In this document: positions 1-7,278 of the stretch, in pieces | Position numbering within the stretch: position 1 is the stretch's first letter | How the letters are laid out: every line of letters starts with the position of its first letter | Assembly: GCA_937974175.1 (NCBI GenBank) | Contig: CALJIG010000117.1 | Coordinates: 1-55,652 of the forward strand | DNA: 55,652 bases | DNA from: an uncultured Ignavibacteria bacterium | GTDB taxonomy: Bacteria; Bacteroidota; Ignavibacteria; Tepidaquicellales; Tepidaquicellaceae | Reading direction: 5' to 3' | Made by a program: the position numbers and the translations under genes | Notes under the pieces: model-generated | The model's database searches: none | What the model saw: the letters and a program-made list of their open reading frames with translations, nothing else | What the model was told of the DNA's origin: nothing

Positions 1-49
1 ATAAACTCTTTATATTGTTTTTTAATGAAAAATAAACTATTTTAATATT

Positions 50-532
50 ATGAATCCTATAACATTTGTAGAAGAAAATCAAAGAGTAGAAATACGTTTT
101 GAATCCCCTGATATTTTGGAATTTGAAAGAGACGGCTATACAGTAAATCATGTAATAGAAGCTTATGTTCAAGGAAAAGAATTTGGCAAAACTATGGCAG
201 ATAAAGCTTTAACGCATGTGTTTTCTAATAATATTGAAAAGACGGTTGGAATAGAGAAAGAAGTTGTTAAACATTTAAAAGAACAAAAATTCTCTCCGCT
301 TGCTTCATATTTAAAAGTGCATAGTTTTTATGCTTTTCAAGTTTTAATTGTTGTTACAGAAGATAATTTTAATAGTGATGATTTTCTAAAAGTCTATGAT
401 TATATCCACGATGTAGAATTAAAGGAAAATAGTGAACTTTACAATATTTCATTCAATTTTACCAATTCAAGTGATTATTTTAATGAAAACCATTTAAAAA
501 CAGATGGATATTTAGTAAAAATAAGGAGCTAA
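50..532 (+). CDS. Hypothetical protein, first gene of a cassette with a HEPN-like protein
   Basis: A 160-residue soluble protein with no signal peptide or membrane segment and no family I recognise. It is rich in Glu, Asp, Asn and aromatic residues, and its central part (residues 60-105) could be helical. It starts at an ATG. Its stop is one base before the next ATG, and a strong AAGGAG ribosome site for the next gene lies inside its last codons, so the two genes are very probably co-transcribed and coupled. The base composition is more AT-rich than the neighbouring ribosomal protein and metabolic genes, which hints at accessory origin. Because its partner is HEPN-like, a role as cognate antitoxin or target-recognition partner is possible, but nothing in the sequence proves it. 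Confidence 0.6.
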   Translation: MNPITFVEENQRVEIRFESPDILEFERDGYTVNHVIEAYVQGKEFGKTMADKALTHVFSNNIEKTVGIEKEVVKHLKEQKFSPLASYLKVHSFYAFQVLIVVTEDNFNSDDFLKVYDYIHDVELKENSELYNISFNFTNSSDYFNENHLKTDGYLVKIRS

Positions 533-533
533 A

Positions 534-911
534 ATGAATAAAGAGCATGCTGAACATAATGAAGAAGTATGCAAATTATTGCTAAGTACTAAAAAATTCA
601 ATGATTGGGTGATTACAACAGCCTTTTATTCTAGTTTACATTTCGCTTTAAATAAATTATTTCCATTAACTACTGGTGCAGATTCTTACGAAAATATAGA
701 CAGTTATTATGTTAAGAATAAATTACATGGTAAATGTTCGAAGCATATTGCAATTTGTAGTTTAGTTTCTTCTAATTTACCTTCAATCCGTTCAGAATAT
801 AAATGGTTATTAGATGTTTGTATGACGGCTAGGTATCACAATTATAAAATTAAGGAAGTAACTGCCAATAGGGCGGTAACACATTTAGATAAAATAAAAG
901 CTCACTGTTAA
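534..911 (+). CDS. HEPN-domain-like small protein
   Basis: A 125-residue, probably all-helical protein. The pattern fits the HEPN family (PF05168 type): an N-terminal helix followed by DWVITTAFYSSLHFAL, comparable to the family's AISRAYYAAFHAA segment; a central LHGKC turn; and a C-terminal LLD...TARYHNYK segment comparable to the LLDLR..ADY region. HEPN proteins are often RNases or partners in toxin-antitoxin and defence systems. The canonical RNase motif R-x4-6-H is not clear here, only RYH, so activity is uncertain. Translation is favoured by an AAGGAG at about 523-528. An intrinsic terminator follows directly. The family assignment is by eye; a profile search would settle it. Confidence 0.6.
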   Translation: MNKEHAEHNEEVCKLLLSTKKFNDWVITTAFYSSLHFALNKLFPLTTGADSYENIDSYYVKNKLHGKCSKHIAICSLVSSNLPSIRSEYKWLLDVCMTARYHNYKIKEVTANRAVTHLDKIKAHC

Positions 912-936
912 TCTAATATAAAAATATTTTTCATTT

Positions 937-972
937 AAAAGGGAAGGTTTATTCAATCTTCCCTTTTTTTTT
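937..972 (+). terminator. Intrinsic terminator of the HEPN-like cassette
   Basis: The stem AAGGGAAG / CTTCCCTT with an 11-base loop is followed by a run of T. It lies 26 bases after the stop of the HEPN-like gene and closes the two-gene unit. Confidence 0.85.
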
Positions 973-1040
973 AAATTATATATTATTGTGAATTTATTTT
1001 GATAAAAATGTCAATAAATAATAATTAATACGATGAATAG

Positions 1041-1949
1041 ATGAATTTCATCAAAGAAACCATATTCTACATTCCTAAATACAAATTATACTGCGAACGC
1101 ATTCGTAATGCGAGTGCAAAAAGCAAAGGCACAATTGTCATGGTTCACGGAGCGGCGCATACAGGAGCGTGTTATAAAATAACTCCTGACGGCCGCCCGG
1201 GCTGGGTATATAATTTTGCTGAAGCAGGATATGAAGTTGTTCTTATTGACTGGCCGGGAACGGGTAGAAGCGGATATGTAACTCCCGAGGAGCTTACCGG
1301 TGAATTTATTGTTAATGCAATTACTGAACTTCTGAAAACTCTTGGTACAAAAATAATTTTATTTACACATTCAATGTCTGGTCCTTACGGATGGATGCTG
1401 CTGGAAAAAGCCGGTGAATATATAAAACAGCTAATTGCAGTCTCTCCCGGCGCGATGGGTAATATACAATCGGTACCTGAAATTTTATCTCAGACGGAAG
1501 ATAGTTTAGAAGTCGTAATGGGACCGATAAAATATGATCTGAGTCTTACAAATAATTTTATTTGTTCAAAAGATTATTCCATGAAAAAATTTATTGGCGA
1601 GAGTAAATTATTTCCTATGGAATATTTTGATAATTATTTTGCGTCGATAATTCCCATGCCGCCAAGGCTGATTCATGACAGATTAAATATTAACGGAAGC
1701 CAGATGAAAATGAGCGAGACATTTAAAGCAGGAGAGACTAAAGTTAACATAATTGTCGGTACCGATGATGCCGACCATCCATTTGAGCTGGATATAAAAA
1801 TTCATGAATTTTTAGTGAAGCTCGGAGTGAAAAGTGAGTTCGTCTGGTTGGGAGATTATGGAATCGAAGGTAACGGACATATGATGATGCTGGAAAGTAA
1901 CAGTGAGGAGATAGCGAGGTTTATTATGGATAAAGTAATTGGAAATTAG
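1041..1949 (+). CDS. Alpha/beta hydrolase
   Basis: A 302-residue alpha/beta-hydrolase-fold protein without a signal peptide. The oxyanion-hole HG is in MVHGAAHTG (about residues 34-42). The nucleophile is probably Ser111 in FTHSMSGP, with an acidic residue in VGTDDADHP and the catalytic His280 in EGNGHMMM. The segment TPDGRPGW near residue 49 occurs in a subgroup of bacterial and fungal esterase-like hydrolases, so a carboxylic-ester substrate is the best guess; the true substrate cannot be read from sequence. An ATG eight bases upstream runs into a stop after three codons, so the start at 1041 is used. The gene stands alone, followed by the repeat-rich gap. Confidence 0.8.
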   Translation: MNFIKETIFYIPKYKLYCERIRNASAKSKGTIVMVHGAAHTGACYKITPDGRPGWVYNFAEAGYEVVLIDWPGTGRSGYVTPEELTGEFIVNAITELLKTLGTKIILFTHSMSGPYGWMLLEKAGEYIKQLIAVSPGAMGNIQSVPEILSQTEDSLEVVMGPIKYDLSLTNNFICSKDYSMKKFIGESKLFPMEYFDNYFASIIPMPPRLIHDRLNINGSQMKMSETFKAGETKVNIIVGTDDADHPFELDIKIHEFLVKLGVKSEFVWLGDYGIEGNGHMMMLESNSEEIARFIMDKVIGN

Positions 1950-1990
1950 AAGGAATGTTACAATGAATGTTACTTACAAATTAATCTTTA

Positions 1991-2118
1991 ATTGCCACGA
2001 GCTTTAGCTCGTGGACTTAAGAATTTCCAGATCTTGCCTTTTAAGGCAATTGCCCTAAAGGGCATATTTGATCTATTTTTTTATCCACGCGTTAAAACGC
2101 GTGGCAATTTAATTTACA
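1991..2118. repeat. Composite palindromic element with four hairpins and terminal inverted repeats
   Basis: The outer inverted repeat is ATTGCCACG (1991-1999) with CGTGGCAAT (2110-2118). Inside are four perfect small palindromes: CCACGAGCT-TT-AGCTCGTGG (1995-2014), GCCTT-TT-AAGGC (2036-2047), TGCCCT-AA-AGGGCA (2051-2064) and CCACGCGTT-AA-AACGCGTGG (2095-2114). All have an AT-only 2-base centre of the TTTA/TAAA type. The architecture is REP/BIME-like. It has no coding capacity. Confidence 0.75.
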
Positions 2119-2497
2119 AAATGTTACAATAATGTTACTATTTTTTGAAATCTGAAATCTGAAATTATAAAATCCATCAAAAATTCATCAAGATGAAATA
2201 TTTGTTGAAAAGATAGATTGTGTAAAAATAAGCCGGAATTAAAGAATGTTACAATAATGTTACTTTTTTCAAATAGTAAAATGGCGAGTGGTGAAATAGC
2301 GAAAACAATCTGAAATTACAGAATCCGTCAAAAACCCGTCATAACTTGAAAAATTATTTAGGGATGGATTATGGAAAAATAAGCTGTAATCAAGGAATGT
2401 GACAATAATGCGACTTTTACAAATGGCGAAATAGTATAAGATGAAACAGCGATAATGAGCCGGAAACAAAGAATGCGACAAAAATACGACATTTTAA

Positions 2498-2544
2498 GTT
2501 CCAACGCTGGAGCCCCGCTAAAGCGGGATGTCCCACATTGGAAC
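2498..2544. repeat. Nested palindrome inside the repeat array
   Basis: An imperfect outer inverted repeat, GTTCCAACGCTGG against CCACATTGGAAC, encloses the perfect palindrome CCCGCT-AA-AGCGGG (2514-2527). It interrupts the A/B array between motif A copy 5 and motif B copy 3. The core has the same CTAAAG type as the hairpins at 1991-2118. Confidence 0.6.
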
Positions 2545-2716
2545 GAGGTGATTTTTGTGTAGAATACAAGAATCCGTCAAAAACCCGTCATAATTTGAAA
2601 AATTTTGAAATGGTGGATTATCTCAAAATAGACTGAAAACAAAGAATGTGACAAAAATGTTACAATTATTAACTCGTAATTCGTAATTTGGAATTCGTAA
2701 TTGAATAAAAAATCTC

Positions 2717-2747
2717 TTTTATTTATCCTCTAAAATTGTTATCTTTA
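2717..2747 (+). promoter_or_regulatory. Predicted promoter of rplU-rpmA
   Basis: TTTT (2717-2720), a 19-base spacer, then TATCTTTA (2740-2747) matches the Bacteroidota -33/-7 pattern TTTG-N19-TAnnTTTG with one mismatch in each box. The rplU ATG is 23 bases downstream. Confidence 0.5.
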
Positions 2748-2770
2748 CAATTCTCATAAAATCATTAATT

Positions 2771-3079
2771 ATGTTCGCAATAGTAAATATTAAAGGCAGC
2801 CAGTACAGAGTTTCTGAAGGGCAAAAATTATATGTCCCGCGTTTCAATGATGAAATCGGCGCAAAAGTAACGCTTGATAACGTAATAATGTTCTCAGCAG
2901 ATGACAGCACATTCGATATCGGAGCTCCGAAGCTTAATAAATCAATCGAAGCTACAGTTCTAGCTCACGTTAAAGATGAAAAAGTAATCGTCTTCAAAAA
3001 GAAAAGAAGAAAAGGTTACAAAGTTTTAAGAGGACACAGACAGCAGTACACACAGATTTCGATCGACAAAATAGCTTAA
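2771..3079 (+). CDS. rplU: 50S ribosomal protein L21
   Basis: A 102-residue protein of normal L21 length, beginning MFAIVNIKGSQYRV. It carries the basic block FKKKRRKGYKVLRGHRQQYT near residues 75-95, which binds 23S rRNA domains. It is a structural component of the large subunit. It is followed 45 bases later by rpmA, the usual bacterial pair. No strong Shine-Dalgarno is seen, as is usual in this group. Confidence 0.97.
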   Translation: MFAIVNIKGSQYRVSEGQKLYVPRFNDEIGAKVTLDNVIMFSADDSTFDIGAPKLNKSIEATVLAHVKDEKVIVFKKKRRKGYKVLRGHRQQYTQISIDKIA

Positions 3080-3124
3080 TATAAAGCTGAATTTTTAATC
3101 TAATTTTTTACAGGAGAATAAGTA

Positions 3125-3388
3125 ATGGCTCACAAAAAAGGACTCGGAAGTTCTAAGAACGGTAGAGACTCAAACGCCCAGAGATTAGGCGTAAAAAAGT
3201 TTGGCAGCGAAGTTGTCGTTGCAGGTAATATATTAATAAGACAAAGAGGAACAAAATTCCTTCCCGGCTTAAATGTTGGCTTAGGCAGAGATTATACTAT
3301 CTTCGCTTTAAAAGACGGCCTTGTGAAATTCACAGACAAGAAAGGCAAGAAGACCATTCACGTTGTTCCGGCAGAAGCTGCAAAGTAA
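3125..3388 (+). CDS. rpmA: 50S ribosomal protein L27
   Basis: An 87-residue L27 starting MAHKKGLGSSKNGRDSNAQRLGVKKFG, the canonical N-terminus that reaches the peptidyl-transferase centre. There is no Firmicutes-type cleavable leader. A good ribosome site (CAGGAG) lies just upstream. It is co-transcribed with rplU and followed by an intrinsic terminator at 3417-3450. Confidence 0.97.
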   Translation: MAHKKGLGSSKNGRDSNAQRLGVKKFGSEVVVAGNILIRQRGTKFLPGLNVGLGRDYTIFALKDGLVKFTDKKGKKTIHVVPAEAAK

Positions 3389-3416
3389 ATTATATTACTA
3401 AGATATTATTTTTTCA

Positions 3417-3450
3417 AAAGGTTATTCTGTCTTGCAGAGTAACCTTTTTT
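3417..3450 (+). terminator. Intrinsic terminator after rpmA
   Basis: The stem AAAGGTTA-TTCTG pairs with CAGAG-TAACCTTT around a 5-base loop and is followed by a T run. It separates the ribosomal pair from mdh. Confidence 0.85.
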
Positions 3451-3493
3451 GTTTTATACCAACCATCATTTAATAAATTAACCTAAATATAGT

Positions 3494-4429
3494 ATGAAAA
3501 TTTCTGTTATCGGCGCCGGAAACGTTGGCGCAACCTGCGCAGATGTTATTGCTCATAGAGAGTTATGCAATGAAGTTATCCTTCTGGATATTAAAGAAAA
3601 TTTTGCCGAGGGCAAGGCATTAGATATGTGGCAGACCGCTCCTGTAAACAACTACGATACAAGAATTACAGGCGTAACCAACGATTATGAAAGAACTGCA
3701 AACTCAGATGTAGTTGTAATCACATCGGGGCTTCCGCGTAAACCCGGAATGAGCAGAGACGATTTGATCGCTACCAATGCAGCTATAGTAAAATCTGTTA
3801 CACAAAACGTTGTAAAATATTCACCTAACACATCTATCATAGTTGTTGCAAATCCTTTGGACGTAATGACATATTGCACATATTTAAATGCCAACTTACC
3901 ATCAACAAAAGTTTTCGGTATGGCAGGAATTTTAGATACTGCAAGATACAAAGCATTTTTAGCAACAGAGTTAAATGTAAATCCTAAAGATATTCAGGGT
4001 ATGCTTATGGGCGGACACGGTGATACAATGGTTCCGTTACCAAGATATACGACTGTAAGCGGTATTCCTGTAACAGAGCTTATTGCAGAAGATAAACTGA
4101 ATGCAATACTTGAAAGAACAAAAGTCGGTGGCGGCGAGATAGTAAAACTACTCGGTACCTCTGCATGGTATGCACCGGGCGCAGCAGCTGCACAGATGGC
4201 AGAATCGATTGTAAGAAACCAAAGAAGACTTTTTCCTGTATGCGCATGGTTAACCGGCGAATACGGATTGAAAGATATTTATTTAGGCGTACCAACGATA
4301 CTTGGTTCAAACGGTATTGAAAAAATCATTGAATTGAAACTGAACGATGCTGAAATGAAATTGCTTCATGACTCAGCTAAGTCAGTGAAAGAAGTGATGG
4401 ATGTATTGGATAATATGGAAAAGAAGTAA
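3494..4429 (+). CDS. mdh: Malate dehydrogenase, LDH-like type
   Basis: A 311-residue NAD-dependent malate dehydrogenase that interconverts malate and oxaloacetate in the TCA cycle. The Rossmann GAGNVG is at residues 7-12. The substrate loop GLPRKPGMSRDDL has Arg82, the residue that selects malate over lactate, and Arg88. Catalytic Asp148 and substrate Arg151 are in LDTARYK, and catalytic His175 is in GGHGDTM. Its length and motifs match the LDH-like MDH group found in Chlorobi and relatives. It is monocistronic, with a terminator before the convergent VOC gene. Confidence 0.96.
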   Translation: MKISVIGAGNVGATCADVIAHRELCNEVILLDIKENFAEGKALDMWQTAPVNNYDTRITGVTNDYERTANSDVVVITSGLPRKPGMSRDDLIATNAAIVKSVTQNVVKYSPNTSIIVVANPLDVMTYCTYLNANLPSTKVFGMAGILDTARYKAFLATELNVNPKDIQGMLMGGHGDTMVPLPRYTTVSGIPVTELIAEDKLNAILERTKVGGGEIVKLLGTSAWYAPGAAAAQMAESIVRNQRRLFPVCAWLTGEYGLKDIYLGVPTILGSNGIEKIIELKLNDAEMKLLHDSAKSVKEVMDVLDNMEKK

Positions 4430-4476
4430 TTGATTGTATTGAGTAGTGCGTATTGAGTATTGAAAAAATCATAACT

Positions 4477-4502
4477 CGTTCCGATGCTCCAGCGTCGGAA
4501 CG
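4477..4502. repeat. Palindromic repeat in the mdh / VOC convergent gap
   Basis: CGTTCCGA-tgctccagcg-TCGGAACG has an 8-bp perfect arm and a further partly paired inner region. It resembles the GTTCCAACG...TTGGAAC outer arms of the element at 2498-2544 and may be the same repeat family. Confidence 0.6.
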
Positions 4503-4514
4503 TAAGATTATAAA

Positions 4515-4545
4515 AAGGCGTGTGTAATCACGCCTTCTTGTTTAT
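4515..4545. terminator. Terminator between convergent mdh and the VOC gene
   Basis: The stem AAGGCGTG / CACGCCTT has a 6-base loop and is followed by a T-rich tract on the + strand and preceded by an A-rich tract, so it may work in both directions. Confidence 0.7.
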
Positions 4546-4549
4546 AAAC

Positions 4550-4903
4550 TTATTTCTTAATTTCACTTCCGAAACAGATTGTATTTCCATCAAGGTCTTT
4601 TATATTAAAATCACGTAAGCCATAGACCTGGTCACATGGCTCATTGGTAGTTTCAATTCCGTTGGATTTTACAAATTCGAATACTTCATCTGCATTATCC
4701 ACAAAGCAATAGACCATTATTGGATTAATCTCACCCTGAGATTTATAAAAATGAAATTCTGAATTCCCGTTGTAAGCACCGCCGTAAAATCCCTGATGCA
4801 CCCATGTTTTATCAAATCCCAATTTGTTTTTGTAGAACTCGATTGATGTATCCACGTCTTTGCATGGAAGCACTGGCGCTGCGCCTTTGATGAAGTCTTT
4901 CAT
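4550..4903 (-). CDS. VOC family (glyoxalase/bleomycin resistance-like) protein
   Basis: A 117-residue vicinal-oxygen-chelate fold protein. It shows AAPVLPCKDVDTSIEFYKNKLGF at the first beta-alpha unit and NIKDLDGNTICFG at the end, typical of bleomycin-resistance-like members. The GFYGGAYNGNSEFHFYKS segment is the ligand-facing strand region. The substrate or metal role is not predictable. It is monocistronic on the minus strand and convergent with mdh. Confidence 0.85.
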   Translation of the reverse strand: MKDFIKGAAPVLPCKDVDTSIEFYKNKLGFDKTWVHQGFYGGAYNGNSEFHFYKSQGEINPIMVYCFVDNADEVFEFVKSNGIETTNEPCDQVYGLRDFNIKDLDGNTICFGSEIKK

Positions 4904-4922
4904 GTTTTATAATTTGATTAAA

Positions 4923-4968
4923 GAGTTAAGAGTTAAGAGTTAAGAGTTATGAGTTATGAGTTATGAGT
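4923..4968. repeat. 7-bp tandem repeat (GAGTTAA/GAGTTAT)
   Basis: Three copies of GAGTTAA are followed by three of GAGTTAT and a partial copy, in the gap between recG and the VOC gene. A low-complexity TTAATTGTTAATTG-like tract follows, a sequence type that also appears near 52075-52105. Confidence 0.8.
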
Positions 4969-5007
4969 ATAATATTCTGTTAATTACTAATTGATAATTG
5001 TTAATTG

Positions 5008-7143
5008 CTACGCTACACTCATTAAATAAATAGCATCTTCGTAATTATTCACAAATGCTTTTCGTATTACTTCGTGCTCAAGTTTTCTAAGCTGCGGGTC
5101 TTCTTCTATAATTTTAAATGCAATATCTTTTGCTTTTACAACTATGTCTTTATCCTTTACCAAATCCATAGAGGAGAAATTTAATACTCCTGATTGTCTT
5201 ATTCCGAAAAATTCTCCCGGACCTCTTATTTCCATATCTGCTTCGGCTATTTGAAAGCCGTCAGTAGTCTCTTCCATAATTTTTAATCTCTTTATATAAT
5301 CTTCGTTATCGCTGTTGTTTTCTGTACGTGCAATTAGAATGCAATAAGATTGCTCTGCACCTCTGCCGACTCTGCCTCTTAATTGGTGAAGTTGCGATAA
5401 TCCAAATCTCTGCGCTTCTTCGATAATCATAACGGTTGCATTTGGAATGTCAATCCCGACTTCAATCACAGTCGTGGCAACTAATATATCACTCTGCTTA
5501 TTTTTAAATCGGTCCATCACTTCCTCTTTTTCGTACCACAACATTCTTCCGTGAATCATATCCACGTTATACTGAGTAAAAAATCTTTCCTTTAATTCTT
5601 TGTAATTTTCTTCTGCTGATTTTAAATCGAGCTTCTCAGATTCATCTATGATTGGGTAAATTATGTAAATCTGTCTTCCTTCTTTAATCTGCTCTTTTAC
5701 AAATTCAAAAATTTGAAGTTTATCATCATCATATCGGATTGCTGTCTTAATTGGAATTCTTCCTTTTGGCAATTCATCAATTATAGAAACATCTAAATCT
5801 CCATAGTAGGTAAGCGAGAGTGTCCTTGGAATCGGCGTTGCCGTCATTACGAGTGTATCAGGATTTTCACCCTTTTGTTTCAGTCTTGCCCGCTGCATTA
5901 CTCCGAATTTATGCTGCTCATCAATCACAACAAAACCCAGATTTTTGAACTCTACCTTATCCTGAAATAATGCATGTGTTCCTATTACAATATCAGATTT
6001 GCCTGATTGAATATCTTCTAATATTTCTCCTCGTAATTTTTTCTTCTGTCCGCCGATTAAAATAGAAACTTTTATTTTTTCTTTCTCTGTTCCTTCTCTT
6101 GCTTCGTTAATTTTAGCGATGAAATCAGTAATTGTTTTGTAATGCTGCTCGGCTAAAATTTCTGTCGGACACATGAAGGCCGTCTGGAATCCGTTATCTA
6201 CTGCAATCATAATTGCGATGAGAGCGACTATAGTTTTCCCGCTGCCAACGTCTCCCTGTAAAAGTCTGTTCATAACACGCTCCGAGTTCATGTCTTTGTA
6301 AATTTCATTGATAACTCTTTTCTGCGCGCCGGTGAGTTCGAAGCTTAAAACTTTCTTTACCTCTTCAATCACGGGATGAAAATCTTTTTCAAACTTGATT
6401 CCTTTGATTGTATTATGCAGATTATTCTTTCTTAAAGCTAAAACAATCTCAAGGAAAAATATTTCTTCGAATGCTAATCTCTGTCTTGCAATTTCAACTT
6501 GGTCTATAGTATGAGGGAAGTTTATTCTGAGAATTGCATCCTTTTTGGAGATAAGATTATTTCCTTTTAATATGTTTGGTGGAAGCGTTTCATCTACTAA
6601 GCCGAAATTCTGATTTAATAATTCTCTGAATGCATTAAATACAATTTTAGAGAGAAGAAGGGGTTTTATAAAAGTCTTTTTCAAAACTCCTGAGAGTTCA
6701 TATACAGGAATATATTTGAACTTCAGAAAATCGGTGAAGTACTTATCATAAGGATCAAATTTCAGATGGTCGCGATACTCGATTTTATTATTCCCGAAGA
6801 AAAACTTATCGCTGACTTTTCCAACGAATACAAATCTGTCTTTTAACCTGAACTGTTTATTCCTGAATTCACTTGCGCCGAAAATCGGGATTTCCGTTGC
6901 GCCTGTATTATCTTTTAAATGAACTGTTAAAGGCTGGCTGCTTTTTCTTGGAAGGCGAACATCTATTATTTCTCCTGAGACTAAAACATTTTTGCCCGTA
7001 TACTTAAAAATATCTTTGATTTGAATTTGTTCTATATAATCACGTGGAATAAAACTGAGAAAGTCCTCAATTTTTGTTATTCCTATTTTTTCAAATGCTT
7101 CGGAGCGTTTCTCGCCTACGCCTTTTAAAAACTTAATATCCAA
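5008..7143 (-). CDS. recG: ATP-dependent DNA helicase RecG
   Basis: A 711-residue RecG, which remodels stalled forks and branched DNA. A helix-hairpin-helix-like start FLKGVGEKRSEAFEKIGI and an N-terminal wedge/OB domain (about 50-150) precede the helicase core, with Walker A GDVGSGKT (297-304) and box DEQH (408-411). The C-terminal helicase lobe includes the QLHQLRGRVGRG motif VI region and the GPGEFFG segment. The start is TTG at 7143, which gives the expected family N-terminus; no in-frame ATG lies close upstream. It is divergent from the carboxypeptidase gene. Confidence 0.96.
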   Translation of the reverse strand: MDIKFLKGVGEKRSEAFEKIGITKIEDFLSFIPRDYIEQIQIKDIFKYTGKNVLVSGEIIDVRLPRKSSQPLTVHLKDNTGATEIPIFGASEFRNKQFRLKDRFVFVGKVSDKFFFGNNKIEYRDHLKFDPYDKYFTDFLKFKYIPVYELSGVLKKTFIKPLLLSKIVFNAFRELLNQNFGLVDETLPPNILKGNNLISKKDAILRINFPHTIDQVEIARQRLAFEEIFFLEIVLALRKNNLHNTIKGIKFEKDFHPVIEEVKKVLSFELTGAQKRVINEIYKDMNSERVMNRLLQGDVGSGKTIVALIAIMIAVDNGFQTAFMCPTEILAEQHYKTITDFIAKINEAREGTEKEKIKVSILIGGQKKKLRGEILEDIQSGKSDIVIGTHALFQDKVEFKNLGFVVIDEQHKFGVMQRARLKQKGENPDTLVMTATPIPRTLSLTYYGDLDVSIIDELPKGRIPIKTAIRYDDDKLQIFEFVKEQIKEGRQIYIIYPIIDESEKLDLKSAEENYKELKERFFTQYNVDMIHGRMLWYEKEEVMDRFKNKQSDILVATTVIEVGIDIPNATVMIIEEAQRFGLSQLHQLRGRVGRGAEQSYCILIARTENNSDNEDYIKRLKIMEETTDGFQIAEADMEIRGPGEFFGIRQSGVLNFSSMDLVKDKDIVVKAKDIAFKIIEEDPQLRKLEHEVIRKAFVNNYEDAIYLMSVA

Positions 7144-7278
7144 TTGTTTAATTTGATCTTGAAATCTGCAAATACAGGGCAGATTTGTATGAAATATATT
7201 AGATTGATTAAAAATAACACATTCGCTAACTTAATTCTTCACCAAAATAAAAAACTAATAACCCTTCTTAAAACACAA

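Larger units (their letters stand above)
1953..2663. repeat. Degenerate iteron-like repeat array (motif A and motif B)
   Basis: This gap of about 800 bp has no credible gene. Motif A, consensus ATGYKAC-AAWA-ATGYKAC, occurs six times at about 1953-1974, 2130-2148, 2245-2263, 2396-2413, 2472-2490 and 2645-2663. Each copy holds two half-sites 11 bp apart (12 in the first). Motif B, CCGTCA-AAAAC-CCGTCA, also with an 11-bp period, occurs at about 2161-2197 (degenerate), 2321-2355 and 2570-2604. A third short motif, AATAAGCCGGAA-like, precedes motif A copies 3 to 6. The order A..B..C recurs, so the region looks like a decayed tandem array with palindromic elements inserted in it. All copies share one strand orientation. 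The role is unknown. Confidence 0.7.

Noticed and set aside
2269..2481. Minus-strand 70-residue open frame in the repeat gap
   Set aside because: It is built from copies of motifs A and B read backwards, has no ribosome site and no plausible protein pattern.
1953..2663. CRISPR array
   Set aside because: Repeats are degenerate and unequally spaced (76 to 173 bp), there are no uniform spacers, and no cas gene is present.
7144..7278. N-terminal extension of the carboxypeptidase from a TTG
   Set aside because: It would place 45 residues before a good signal peptide; ATG 7279 starts that signal peptide directly.
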